Shown here piece by piece: positions 31,971 to 41,830 of a stretch of DNA of 64,000 bases; position 1 is the stretch's first letter, and each line of letters begins with the position of its first letter. The notes below the pieces were generated by a model. That model saw only the letters and a list, made by a program, of their open reading frames with translations, was not told where the DNA came from and did no database searches. Source of the stretch: Macrothele yani. Lineage: Eukaryota; Arthropoda; Arachnida; Araneae; Macrothelidae. The translations under genes were made by a program, and so were the position numbers. The stretch covers positions 16,417,515 to 16,481,514 of the forward strand of contig CM077007.1 in assembly GCA_039090855.1 (NCBI GenBank). The letters are read 5' to 3'.

Positions 31971-32960
31971 GTAAAAGGTTTAAACGCATCTCACTTGAGC
32001 GAAAAGTGATGCTGACGCATTTCACTAACGTATTTCAAACACAGGCAGCTTTCTTCCTGACATTTTCTTATTTCGTCTGTTAGCTCCGAAGGGCACGAGT
32101 TGGTCAACTCATTTCACAGTGTGCCCAATTTAGTAACAAAGATTTGAATAATCTGCAATTTTCGCAAACTGAATATATTACAAAGTTCATCAGAATTACG
32201 GTGATATTGCTGCACAGAAGCAAATAAATTCCCACATGCTAGTTCGTGAGATTGAAAGGTCAAAACAATTAATCCAACTAAAATTCCCTTCATCGTGTTT
32301 TGAGAGTGCCAAGTGTAGTTTATTCAGTTGAGAAACAGGGTGTTTCAGCGTTAATACCCAGATGTATCGTTAACAGGACAAACCACTTTACTTTTTCAAC
32401 ATCGTCATGCTCGAAGTGAGGAAAATACTTTTATCTTGATGATGTAATTCTGTTCTGATGGCGCAATATATGGCAGAAATAAGAGTAGATCACTTATTAT
32501 AACCGCACCCTTCGTGCAGAATAATTTAAGGATAATTTAAACAACGAAAGTATGCTTGAACATCAAATAAATTACTTTTATTGATATTTTTATACAATAC
32601 AACTTGGAACTGATGAAGCAATTCTTTACTTTGACACTGCACTTAAGAGATGTTTAAGGCATTTTTTATGATACGTATAAATGAAAACAGCGTATAATTC
32701 AATTACGTATTTTCCGTACTACATAGTTTTTAACAAAAATATAAAAAACTTGGGATAGAATTACAGTGTTACTGTACTTTGAGATAAAAATAAGCAATAC
32801 ATAAATTCAGAACACTGTACTTTTTTAGTACAAAGGGAAAGATGCAATAAAATTTCCCCACATAAGCACATCTTCAGAATCAGTGTCGAACTGGCAGTCC
32901 AGAAACGGTCCTGGAAGATAATGTGTGCAGCCAACTTTTGTGGAAAATTATCAAGGTATC
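31971..32960. other. unassigned stretch
   Basis: No gene or element was recognised between the solo LTR locus and the Penelope-like element. Confidence 0.35.
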
Positions 32961-32979
32961 CCATTCCTAAAAAAACAGT

Positions 32980-34090
32980 ATGTCAGGATCACTGTTTACG
33001 GTTTCAACATATTTTCAACGTATTTTCAACACAAGTCTACGAATCATTGAAGTGTTTTGCATTGAGGCAATAATTAACAGCATTTTAAAGCGCTCTATCG
33101 CTGAGTCGAACCTGTTCCCTTCGGAAACCGTGGAAGCTATTTCCAAACTACTGGACAATGTCACGGACTCAAATTTCTTCAGCTTCCGATCCAGGATTTA
33201 CAAACAAAACAAAGGAGTACCTATGGGGTCCTCGATGTCGGCGGTCCTTGCTGAAGCAGTCCTCCGGCCTCTCGAAAATGACCTCTTGCAATCGTCAGCC
33301 CGGGTACCTAAAATCTGGTGGAGATACGCTGACGATATCTTCTTTATTTGGCAGCATGGAGAAGCCAGCCAACGTGATTTTCTGGCCAGAATGAACTCAG
33401 ACATTAAATTCACAGATGAATATGAATCCGGAGGTGCGTTACCTTTTCTGGATGTATGGGTAAGAAGATTACCCTCTAGAACACTTAGCACAGGGGTTTA
33501 CTACAAACCCACCCACAAGGAAAACCCCATACTGCCTGACTCAGCCGGCCCGGCCGCACGCAAATATGCACTTTTCAGGTTCCGAGAAAAACTAGCCTTC
33601 GAACTCTCATCTAACAAGGCCACATGCGAGGAGGAGATCCGTAGCCTTGGAGACCGCAGCAGGGTACGACATGCTCAGAATTGACGAGATAGTCAGAAAA
33701 GCAGCAACAACTACACGCGCGCAGCCTCGTGCCAACCCCACAGCGCCACCCGTCTGATTCGTGGGTTCGATTCCCTACATTCCTAGGCTGGCGTACTTCC
33801 TAAACAATACTCTCCGAAGACCGGATTACGATATCGGCGTGAGGACACCAAGGTCTTTGTCTGATAACCTCGCAACGGACCAGCACATATCATCTTCTAC
33901 GCTCTCTGAAGCTGGGGTCTATGCAATTCCTTTAGAACACCCCGACGCATCCGTTAAGCACTATGTCGGGATGACAAAGAGGTCGATCCAGATCCGAATT
34001 TCTAAACACCAAAGAGACGTTAAAACTGGAAAACGTACGACGGCCCTGGCCCCTGATGTATACCCCGATGGAGCGACGCTAACAGACTAG
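32980..34090 (+). pseudogene. Penelope-like element: reverse transcriptase plus GIY-YIG endonuclease, disrupted
   Basis: A plus-strand frame of 234 codons (32980-33684) holds the second half of a Penelope-type reverse transcriptase: FFSFRSRIYKQNKGVPMGSS, VLAEAVLRPLENDLL, WWRYADDIFFIWQHGEAS with the catalytic YADD, LPFLDVWVRR and VYYKPTHKENP. It ends at a TGA (33682-33684). The next frame (33761-34090) reads TLSEAGVYAIPLEHPD and KHYVGMTKRSIQIRISKHQR, the GIY-YIG nuclease with its GVY and YVG blocks. In intact elements these form one protein that nicks the target and primes reverse transcription. Here they are split by a frame break, and the N-terminal half is missing. Confidence 0.9.
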
Positions 34091-34139
34091 CACCTTACGA
34101 TAGTGAAAGAGCTACTGCGCTCAGCGAAACAATTGAAAT

Positions 34140-34270
34140 CATTACGGTGGATCTACCTAGAATCCTTGCCTTGTACAGCTGGTAGGCGGCCATTAGGTTG
34201 TGATGCTTTGTTGTGTACAGTTGGTAGGCGGCCATTAAGGTGGATCCACCTAAAATCTTTGCCTTGTATT
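34140..34270. repeat. short tandem duplication
   Basis: The block TTGTACAGYTGGTAGGCGGC with CATTARG recurs at about 34171 and 34216, and GTGGATCYACCTARAATC at about 34146 and 34240. This is a local slip duplication just after the Penelope-like element. Confidence 0.6.
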
Positions 34271-34494
34271 TCCAATGGGCAAACTTCTGTAGCCATTTTC
34301 TGCACAATTAATGGTTTCCCAAGGATGGAAATTTGAACATCGGTGAAAATCACTTCATATTATAGCCTAGTAAAAAATTAATTTCTAAAGTCTTTAGTAA
34401 TTTCGGACTATTACTTTTTTATATCAATGATCAATCATCAAAAAAACAAATGTAGAAAAAAACTAAAAAGTCACAATGACACATTTACATTTGG

Positions 34495-35774
34495 CGAGGG
34501 TCAATAAAAAAGTATTGCCTCCGTGTCTGTAATGTTAGATCTATTAGAGTGACTGTGAATGTCCCTGTACGATCTTATAGAGGGGAGCTTACCCCACTAG
34601 CGCATCCTTTTCTTTTTCAGATTGAGTGCCTAGAACTATGGATCTGCGCCTAAAACAAAGGGCGGTGATTGAATTTCTGGCGAAAGAGGGTTGCGCACCT
34701 AAGAAATTAATAATCGGTTGAAAAATGTCTATAGGGACTCTGTAGTGAACATCAGCAATGTGCTACGTTTTGTGAAGTTTCAAGAAGGAGAAACCGAAAT
34801 TGCAGATCAGCCGAGGAGTGGCTGTCCGTCAACATCATTCACCGAGTAGAACCGACAACGTGCTCATGAGTTGACTCGAGGAGACAGACGCATCACAGTT
34901 CAGCATGTTAGTGATGTATTGAACGTGTCGTTTGTTTCTGCACAAGTTTAATTTCTGACTTGGGATATCAAAAGGTTTGTGCTAAGTAGGTTCCCTAGCA
35001 GGTGACAGTCGAAATTCGGGGCAGGCGGGTCGAATTCTGCCAAAAGCATTTGAAGCTGAGGAACAGGACTTCTTCACAAATGTGGTCACTGGGGACGAGA
35101 CTTGGGCACAACTTTACATCCCAGGGAGTAAGGTTCAAACCAAGAATGGCGCCATAGTGGTTTTCCACGTCCCAATGTATTCAAGTCTGCCAGATCAACA
35201 CAGAAGGTGATGACCCAGCGTTGTGGAACACATAAGGAGTTATTTTCATTAAATTTGTGGATGGGCGTCGCACAATCAACAGCGAAAGCTACGTTACGAC
35301 ACTTAAGAAGCTGAAGGAGGCCATCAGGAAGAAGAGATTATACATAAAGACATTAACAGCTCCATCACGATAACGCAAGGACACACATGTCATTTTTGAC
35401 AACCCAGGCGATTGCCAAAATGGGGTAGTCCGTGGTGCCGCATCCACCTCACAGGCCTAATTTGGCCCCTTGTGACTTTTACCTGTTTGGATCAATGAAT
35501 GCCAGCCTCCGTGGTTTCTGATATGACGATTTGGATGCAGTTTATATCCGCTGTAAAGTCATGGGTCCCGCAGCAAACTCCATAATTTTTACAAAACGTA
35601 TTTCATACTTGGGTTCGACGCTGGCGTAAATGTATTGAAAGTAATGGTGACTATGTGGAACTGTAGTTTCGTGTACAGGATATTTCACGTTACAATCTAC
35701 GTAACTTTCGTTTTGATTTAGTCATTAATAAAGTTGTGGTGGCGGAGGAGGCATTGCTTTTTGATTGACCCTCG
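34495..35774 (+). pseudogene. mariner transposon, degenerate
   Basis: The inverted ends read CGAGGGTCAATAAAAAAGTA on the left and, inwards, CGAGGGTCAATCAAAAAGCA on the right; TA follows at 35775-35776, but the left TA has become GG. Length is 1280 bp. The transposase starts at 34638, MDLRLKQRAVIEFLAKEGCA, and stops within 30 codons. Later frames hold VTGDETWAQLYIPGSKVQ (first Asp, about 35080), LHHDNARTHMSF (second) and PHPPHRPNLAPCDFYLFGSM (third). The N-terminus is related to the mariner at 51027-53149. Frameshifts throughout make it inactive. Confidence 0.85.
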
Positions 35775-35799
35775 TACGTTACCGAAGGACATGTAGCCA

Positions 35800-36000
35800 C
35801 CGCTGTGGCCAAGTGGTTAAGCACTGGTTTCTGACTAATGGTCTGTGATGCGTATGTGTTCGAATGCCGGTGAAGCATGGACGTTGTGTTTGTCTTTTGG
35901 CACTGGCTCTCTCCCTTCCCTAGAATCAGTGGCCCTAAAGAAGGGACAGGCGACTGCTTATAGTCCATCGAATTGCTCACGGTGATCGTAAAATTTCCAA
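35800..36000 (+). mobile_element. SINE family 1 copy
   Basis: The head CACCGCTGTGGCCAAGTGGT has an A-box-like element. The B-box region TGTTCGAATGCC (about 35858) has changed. The body GACGTTGTGTTTGTCTTTTG, a GGCCCTAAAGAAGGGACAGG block and the end GAATTGCTCACGGTGATCGT match family 1. No target duplication was found. Confidence 0.75.
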
Positions 36001-36009
36001 AAAGGAAAA

Positions 36010-36800
36010 AACACCTGCATCCCCCTCTTGCTTAAGCAGATGTCCGGTGAATCGTCACATACCATATGATTTTAGCCATTGGTTCTTTTCAAGAGTTGGC
36101 AAAAATGTATGCGCGAAATGGACGCGTAAATAAATTGGATGCTCAGATGCTTTAGGGCTCGTACGCTCATTTTGATGCCACAGGGCTAATTTCTATAATC
36201 TGTGAGATGGGTCTCTCTCTCTCTCTCTCCACTGCTCTTAATTGCCCTGAGCTCCATTGCAACGCTGATCATTACTAATCATCGCAGCAAAGCTTTGGCT
36301 CAAAAGGTTGGCACTCCGTGTCTTTGCTACGCCAATAAGCCAGACAACCCAGCCAGCACTCAGAGAACACATGGGATCCAGTATCTACTACGTCCGTTGT
36401 TTAAATAGTGGAGGCTATAAAACAAAATGGCGAGCACACTGCAACACTGCTTGATACTCGTGAAATCTGCAAAGCAACGTCCATGTTGTTGCTTTGCAGC
36501 TTGCTGGGAGACTCCATATTCTCAAAAACCCAGCAAAGATAGGAAAAAGATCAACATTCAAATAATATTATTACGGCATTACAATTAATCCCAAAACTAA
36601 ATATCTCGGTGCTTGGCGTTACATTGGTTCTAAGTGAGATAAATGAATTAATTTAATATTTTTAAATTTAAGACACAATCAAATTAAAAGTGACAAGGAT
36701 CAATTTAAAAATCCTTCCGTTGTATTTGTTTTTCATTAAGAAAGAGGAATGATGGGGTGAGTAAGATGTAGTGAAAAATATTAAGCCTTGTTTAGCCAAC
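36010..36800. other. unassigned stretch with one small hairpin
   Basis: Apart from the microsatellite, a short inverted repeat CTGCAAAGCAAC / GTTGCTTTGCAG lies at about 36467-36499. Nothing else can be named. Confidence 0.4.
36212..36229. repeat. (TC)n microsatellite
   Basis: This is a run of nine TC dinucleotides within otherwise unassigned sequence. Confidence 0.9.
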
Positions 36801-36908
36801 TTCATTGTTTTTAGTCTAGCAACGCCCTTGGTCCAAGGTGGGCCCGGGTTCGAATCCCGAATAAGGCATTAACGGTGTGTTTGTGTTACAGCACTGGATC
36901 TCTCGCTG

Positions 36909-37384
36909 CACTGTTAAACATTCTGTGATAGGCTGCACCAAAAATTGGTGCTACACCAGCTTCATCACTTTCTGGGAGAAGATGCACCATTGTGTGTTGC
37001 AAACAAAGCCCGACGACATGGTGAAACCTTTTTTCATTTTTGATTAAAGGTTTAACGATCATCGTGAACAACTGAATGGGCTATAAGCAGTCACCCGTCT
37101 CTAATTAAGGGTCACTGGTTCCAGGGAAATGAGAGAGCTAGTGATCTAAGACAAACGCAACATCCATGCCTCAGCAGGATTCGAACCCGGACCCTTCACA
37201 GCCGAATGGGTGAAACAATACACCATAATGTGGTGCAACCATTTACGACAACGTGCTGCAAAGTTGCACCGCGTTGTTGGGTTTTGCTTGAACCACACAC
37301 TGGTGTTTCTTTTCTCAGAAAGTGGTGTGCAGCTGGTGTAGCACCACTTTTTGCTGCAACTTATCACAAAAATTTTTAACAGTG
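36909..37384. mobile_element. hairpin-rich MITE (copy 1), holding a SINE
   Basis: The ends read CACTGTTAAACATTCTGTGA on the left and, inwards from the right, CACTGTTAAAAATTTTTGTG. TA follows on the right; the left TA has mutated. The interior is rich in GGTGCA and TGCACC blocks. Without the inserted SINE (about 37035-37205) it is about 300 bp, close to the copy at 37516-37778. Confidence 0.85.
37035..37205 (-). mobile_element. SINE family 1 copy inside the MITE
   Basis: On the minus strand it has B box GGTTCGAATCC (plus-strand GGATTCGAACCCG at about 37178), a body with CACTAGCTCTCTCATTTCCC and an A/T tail. The short direct repeat GTGAAAC (about 37020 and 37210) marks the insertion point. It is truncated at the 5' end of its head. 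Confidence 0.85.
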
Positions 37385-37515
37385 TACCAAGGAATCAGTA
37401 ACCCTAAATTACGGACGAGCAATTTCCTATAGCCTATTGAGTTGCTCACGGTAGTCGTAATCTTCCAAACCAACCAAGAGGAATTTTTCGAATCCATCGA
37501 TTAGAAAGACTGATA

Positions 37516-37778
37516 CACTCTTAAACATTTTATGGTAAAATGCACACAAAACAAGAGTACTACTTCAGTTGCACCACTTTCTGAGAAAAGGTGCACCACT
37601 GTAATGTCAGCAAAACCAAAAACATGGTGCAACCTTACGCTATAACGTGGTGCAAAGTTGCACCAAATTGTTGAATTTTGTTTGCACCGCATAATGGTGT
37701 ATCTTTTCTCAGAAAAAAGGTGCAGCTGGTCTAGCACTATTTTTTGGTGCAATCTACTCCAAAATGTTTTTAACAGTG
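37516..37778. mobile_element. hairpin-rich MITE (copy 2), uninterrupted
   Basis: It is flanked by TA at 37514-37515 and 37779-37780. The ends begin CACTCTTAAACATTTTATGG and, inwards from the right, CACTGTTAAAAACATTTTGG. It is 263 bp long and shows what copy 1 looked like before the SINE landed. The interior carries GGTGCACCA-type blocks in both orientations. TA duplication and CACTG ends suggest mobilisation by a Tc1/mariner transposase. Confidence 0.88.
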
Positions 37779-37784
37779 TACGGG

Positions 37785-39835
37785 GAATACAGGTGCATCG
37801 GTTCACCCACATTACGTCAAATACTGACTCGTCCATAGGCTTGATGGTGCTGGAACCTGGGCTCATCGGATCAGGTGACTCTTTTCTAGCCGTCCATTGT
37901 CCATTCATGATACTCTCGTTCCCACTGGAGGAGGATTTGTCGATGATGTTCAATCAAGACGGGCACGTGAACAGCCCAAGCACTCCACCTGTCTGTATGA
38001 GCGTTCAGTGGGTATTGTACTCTGAAATGTTTCCGTGCGCGCTGTGGATTCAGTCTACTGTTAATTGAAAGATCGTGCGATCTCTGTTGTTTCGGGCAGC
38101 ACATGCCAGCCTGGGTTCACCTCGACTTGACTAGTGAAATTCTTTGATTTGTGGCACCGGTCTCTCCACTACAGCGGTTTTTGAAAAAAATAAATTGTAA
38201 GTGAGTATATGTATCTTAGACGCAATAGAAAAACAATGAAATTTTGAGGGACTCCTAAGGGACGCTTTTAGTTCGAGTCAACCCCAGCGAGGTATGTATC
38301 ATTGCACAGTGATACGTTTCATATGCTCACCACGTATTTTTCTATATCACACATATGCAATTTTCTTTTATCAGCAGTTGTTTCGGGAAACAGGTGTTTC
38401 GCATTTTAATGTAATGTAATAACACCAAAGCAGAAACTTACGATGCCCTTCCCAAGCTAAAAGAGAGAGGTGAATGCGTGTTATCGGGGAATACCTCTCT
38501 TGAATCCATAGTTGCGAATGAATTAATTCATATTTGCAATTTGTCATTTGGGAAGAGCAGCCAGCCTCTGCGTGCCGTACTTGCACGTCACGTGACAGCA
38601 ACAAGGTGATACTCTTTTCAGATTCAGCCATTAGCGGCGTTTCGAAGCGATCTCTCTCTCCGTTTGACTAAGAATAGGCGCTCTCATAAGCATCCCCATT
38701 GTATCGCAAGTTATTGATCCCTAAATGTACAGGATATTGATCCCCTTCACTGCTGTCCGCGAGCTGCTTCACGAAAGGTATCGTTACAACACTTCAAAAC
38801 TCAGAGTTGCCTCGAGTCATGCTTCACTGATTTGCGGAGAATATCTCCGGGCAGACATAAATGTGCATGAACAGAGTTCGCAACGGAAGACAAGGGGCTC
38901 TGTGAGGCGCATTACAAATTAATCACTCAGTTGGTTTCTCCTAACTTCTGCAGACTAATTGCCCTGCTCTTTGGAGAAACACTCTTGGGAAACAATCCGT
39001 CAGAAGCATTTTTTTAATAAACGCTGAGAAACTCGTGGATATTTCCGAAAAGATGCAATCACTAACTTGAAAGCACACTTAGCTCTTTCAGTGCATCAAA
39101 GAAATTGTTAAAATATTCAAACGATTTCGGTATTGGGCTTACAGACTTAAATTTCTTGGAAACTTAATTTACCTTTGATGTTTTAGTTAATTTGAATTCT
39201 CTTCGAAATAGTTTTACGCTCAGAACAATAAATTTACTAATATTGCGTAACATTTCGCGGGGTATTTCGAGAAATGTTTTCTGGGAAAACGTCATACTGC
39301 CTGCGCTTTAATTTCGATTTCGGAGCTAAGAAAACACAGCTGCATTCAAACAACAATCGGGTTAAGAAACAGAACTAGTGATACACCAAGTACATAAAAC
39401 TAAAATAACTATCCGTTTATTAGCGTAAGGAATTAAGCATACATTTTGCCGAGCTTTCGCTTATCGACGGATGGGTTTTCAATTCTAACAACATAGAACA
39501 AACTGAAATATATACAAACTGAACTGGATAAAATACAGCAAATCTGACTTCAAAAATTGCATTGCTGAAGTCAAAGTTTGCAGTTCAGAAGGTTTAGACA
39601 AAGTAAGGAGATGCGTTCAGCTCTGGATGCTTACGTTCTGCTGCCGTAACAGCTTACAGTATTTTTTCTCAATACTGCAGCCATCTTACGTAACGAAATT
39701 ATTTGATACTTCTGTTTGTGAAAATTGCAACATGAAGAAAGAACCATGCGATTCGAATGAAATTTATACCACATATTACGGATATGACTATACATAAGTG
39801 ACTTAATTTTCAGGACAATAGAACAATTTTTACCT
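37785..39835. other. unassigned stretch
   Basis: I see no gene or element. Open frames reach 136-150 codons at 37501-38068 but mostly overlap the MITE and carry no known motif. Confidence 0.4.
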
Positions 39836-39839
39836 GCAA

Positions 39840-41460
39840 AATTCAGTATCTCGTGAAAGCCTCCGCGAGCTGAAATAAGAGCTTCGCGACGGCGTGGCAT
39901 TGAATCGAAAAGGCGTTGGGTGGTGTCCTGGGTAATAGATTGCCAAGCGGCATATATTGGAGTCCACAGATCATTGGTACTGACTGCTGGAGGACTTTGA
40001 ATGGCCAGTTGCCGAGTGACCATATCCTAGACATGTTCAATAGGCGATATTCTCGCGAACGTGCAGGCCAGGGAAGAAGCGGTATCTGCTGTGCTGCGAA
40101 GAGGGCTTGAACATTCCTGGCAATATGTGGCCGAGCATTGTCCTGCTGGAATATAGCGCCAGGAGTGTTCTGAAGGAAGGGTATGACTTTTGCCGTTACA
40201 ACTTCCCTGATGTAGCGGTCGCTGTTGATATTGCCCTCAAATCATAGCAACCGAGATCGCGAATCGTACCCAATGGCACCCCACAAAATCACACTTGGCG
40301 TTCTGCCCGTATGACGCCCGACAATGCATGGTAGAAGTAGGCGCTTGCCACAATACAGTCTAATGCTTATGCGGTAATCATGGTAGTCCAAGTTGAATCT
40401 AGAAATCGTCCGAAAACTAGATATGTTGCCAATAAGCACGCCATTGTCTGTATTGAAAACCCCATTCCAGCCATAGGCGTCCATGGTTCAGGGTCAGAGG
40501 AATCCGTCACAAAAAGATGGGTTCAACCAGTCCTCTGTGCAGCAGATGACGTCGAACTGTGGAGGCAGATATGGTCACACCTATTGCAGTGTTCCTCTGT
40601 TGTGCTAACACTTGCGAAAATGCGGAACGTTTCGTCACTGCTGTACGGATGAGGTGTCGGTTATCCCGCGGTGTCGTCACATTTCTCGGTCCACTGCCGG
40701 ATTGTCGATGCACCTGGTTCTTCTAGGTCCACTGCCGCCACACGCGCATCACTGTCGGGGCGTTATGTCCACACGCGCATCACTGTCAGGGCGTTATGTC
40801 ACGCGTGCATCACTGTCGTGGCGTTATGTCCACACGCGCATCACTGTCGTGGCGTTATGTCTCGTCCGAGCCACACGCGCATCACTGGTGTGGCGTTATT
40901 TTCTCGTCCAAGCCACACGCGCATCCTTGTCGTGGCGTTATGTCTCGTCCGAGCCACACGCGCATCACTGTCGTGGCGTTATGTCTCGTACCAGCCACAC
41001 GCGCATCACTGCCGTGGCGTTATGTCACGTTCGAGCCACACGCGCATCACTGTCGTGGCGTTATTTTCTCGTCCGAGCCACACGCGAATCCCTGTCGTGG
41101 CGTTATGTCTCGTCCGAGCCACACGCGCGTCACTGTCGTGGCGTTATGTCTCGTCCGAGCCACACGCGCGTCACTGTCGTATCGTTATGTTTCGTCCCAG
41201 CCACACGCGCATCACTGTCGTGGCGTTATGTCTCGTACCAGCCACACGCGCATCCCTGTCGTGGCGTTATGTCACGTCCGAGTCACACGCGCGTCACTAT
41301 CGTGGCGTTGTGTATCGTCCGAGTCGCAATGTCGCGGTACGAAAATGCACCTTCACGCAGACCAATCATTCGTCCTCGTTCAAACTCTGTCGCATACCCT
41401 TCGCCGTCGCCGAGACATTATTGAATCCTGGAGACCCTTTTATAACTCGCTGTACGCGAT
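39840..41460 (-). pseudogene. Tc1-like transposon, dead, with a minisatellite in its DNA-binding region
   Basis: On the minus strand, the linker between DNA-binding and catalytic parts reads SGPRNVTTPRDNRHLIRTAV (about 40640-40700), then ISASTVRRHLLHRGL. The catalytic core follows with DESRFNLDYHDYRISIRLY (about 40370-40480; the preceding region is rearranged), CIVGRHTGRTPSVILWGAIG (about 40275-40330), FQQDNARPHIARNVQALF (second Asp, about 40100-40160) and IEHV with a stop then DMVTRQL (about 40010). The first helix-turn-helix should lie where 40737-41330 is now a minisatellite. Ends were not found. Confidence 0.8.
40737..41330. repeat. 30/41-bp minisatellite derived from Tc1 transposase coding sequence, ~15 units
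   Basis: Three units of about 30 bp (40737-40829) are followed by about twelve of 41-42 bp. All share CACACGCGCATCACTGTCGT and GGCGTTATGTC; the longer units add TCGTCCGAGC. Read on the minus strand in one frame a unit gives HNATTVMRVW, the end of the first helix-turn-helix of Tc1 transposases. Because 41 is not a multiple of three and no plus-strand stop occurs, all three plus-strand frames stay open for 228-297 codons. These long frames are artefacts of the repeat. Confidence 0.93.
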
Positions 41461-41830
41461 GCGCTACTGGTGTGTATCCTAAACAGCCTTCTCTTCATAC
41501 CTCTCACTCGACTGTCCAGAGGGCGCTGCCGGGCCTAGAATTGCGCAACGACACCTTCTTTTAATCATTTGCATGGCCTACCCTGCTCTGCATATCCTGT
41601 AAGTTTCACATGATTAACATAATTCATTCATGGCGTTGCAATTTTCACAAACAGTAGTTTAGATACAGCTGGCAAAATGATAAAAGTAGCATTCCTTTCA
41701 ACATGCGCAACAGTTTGAATCTGAAAAGGCACTTTTAATTAATGACCACTTCCTAGCGTTTTCAGAAATGACATGATTGAGGATAGTCAAATTCCTTCCC
41801 GAAACTTGAAAACCCGGATTTCCGAGTTTA

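Larger units (their letters stand above)
36825..37480 (+). mobile_element. SINE family 1 copy, outermost layer of a three-level nest
   Basis: The 5' part (B box GGTTCGAATCC at about 36848; body GGTGTGTTTGTGTTACAGCA) ends at CTCTCGCTG near 36908. The 3' part resumes at 37387 with CCAAGGAATCAGTAACCCTA and finishes GAGTTGCTCACGGTAGTCGT. The gap is exactly filled by a MITE (36909-37384) that itself contains another SINE. The extreme 5' end is degraded. Confidence 0.8.

Noticed and set aside
37501..38068. Open frames of 136-150 codons on both strands
   Set aside because: They overlap a non-coding MITE and carry no motif. Opposite-strand overlap of similar length is typical of chance frames.
40612..41564. 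Three overlapping plus-strand open frames of 228-297 codons
   Set aside because: They run through a 41-bp minisatellite with no stop codons on that strand. The period is not a multiple of three, so all frames stay open. The surrounding minus strand is a Tc1 transposase.
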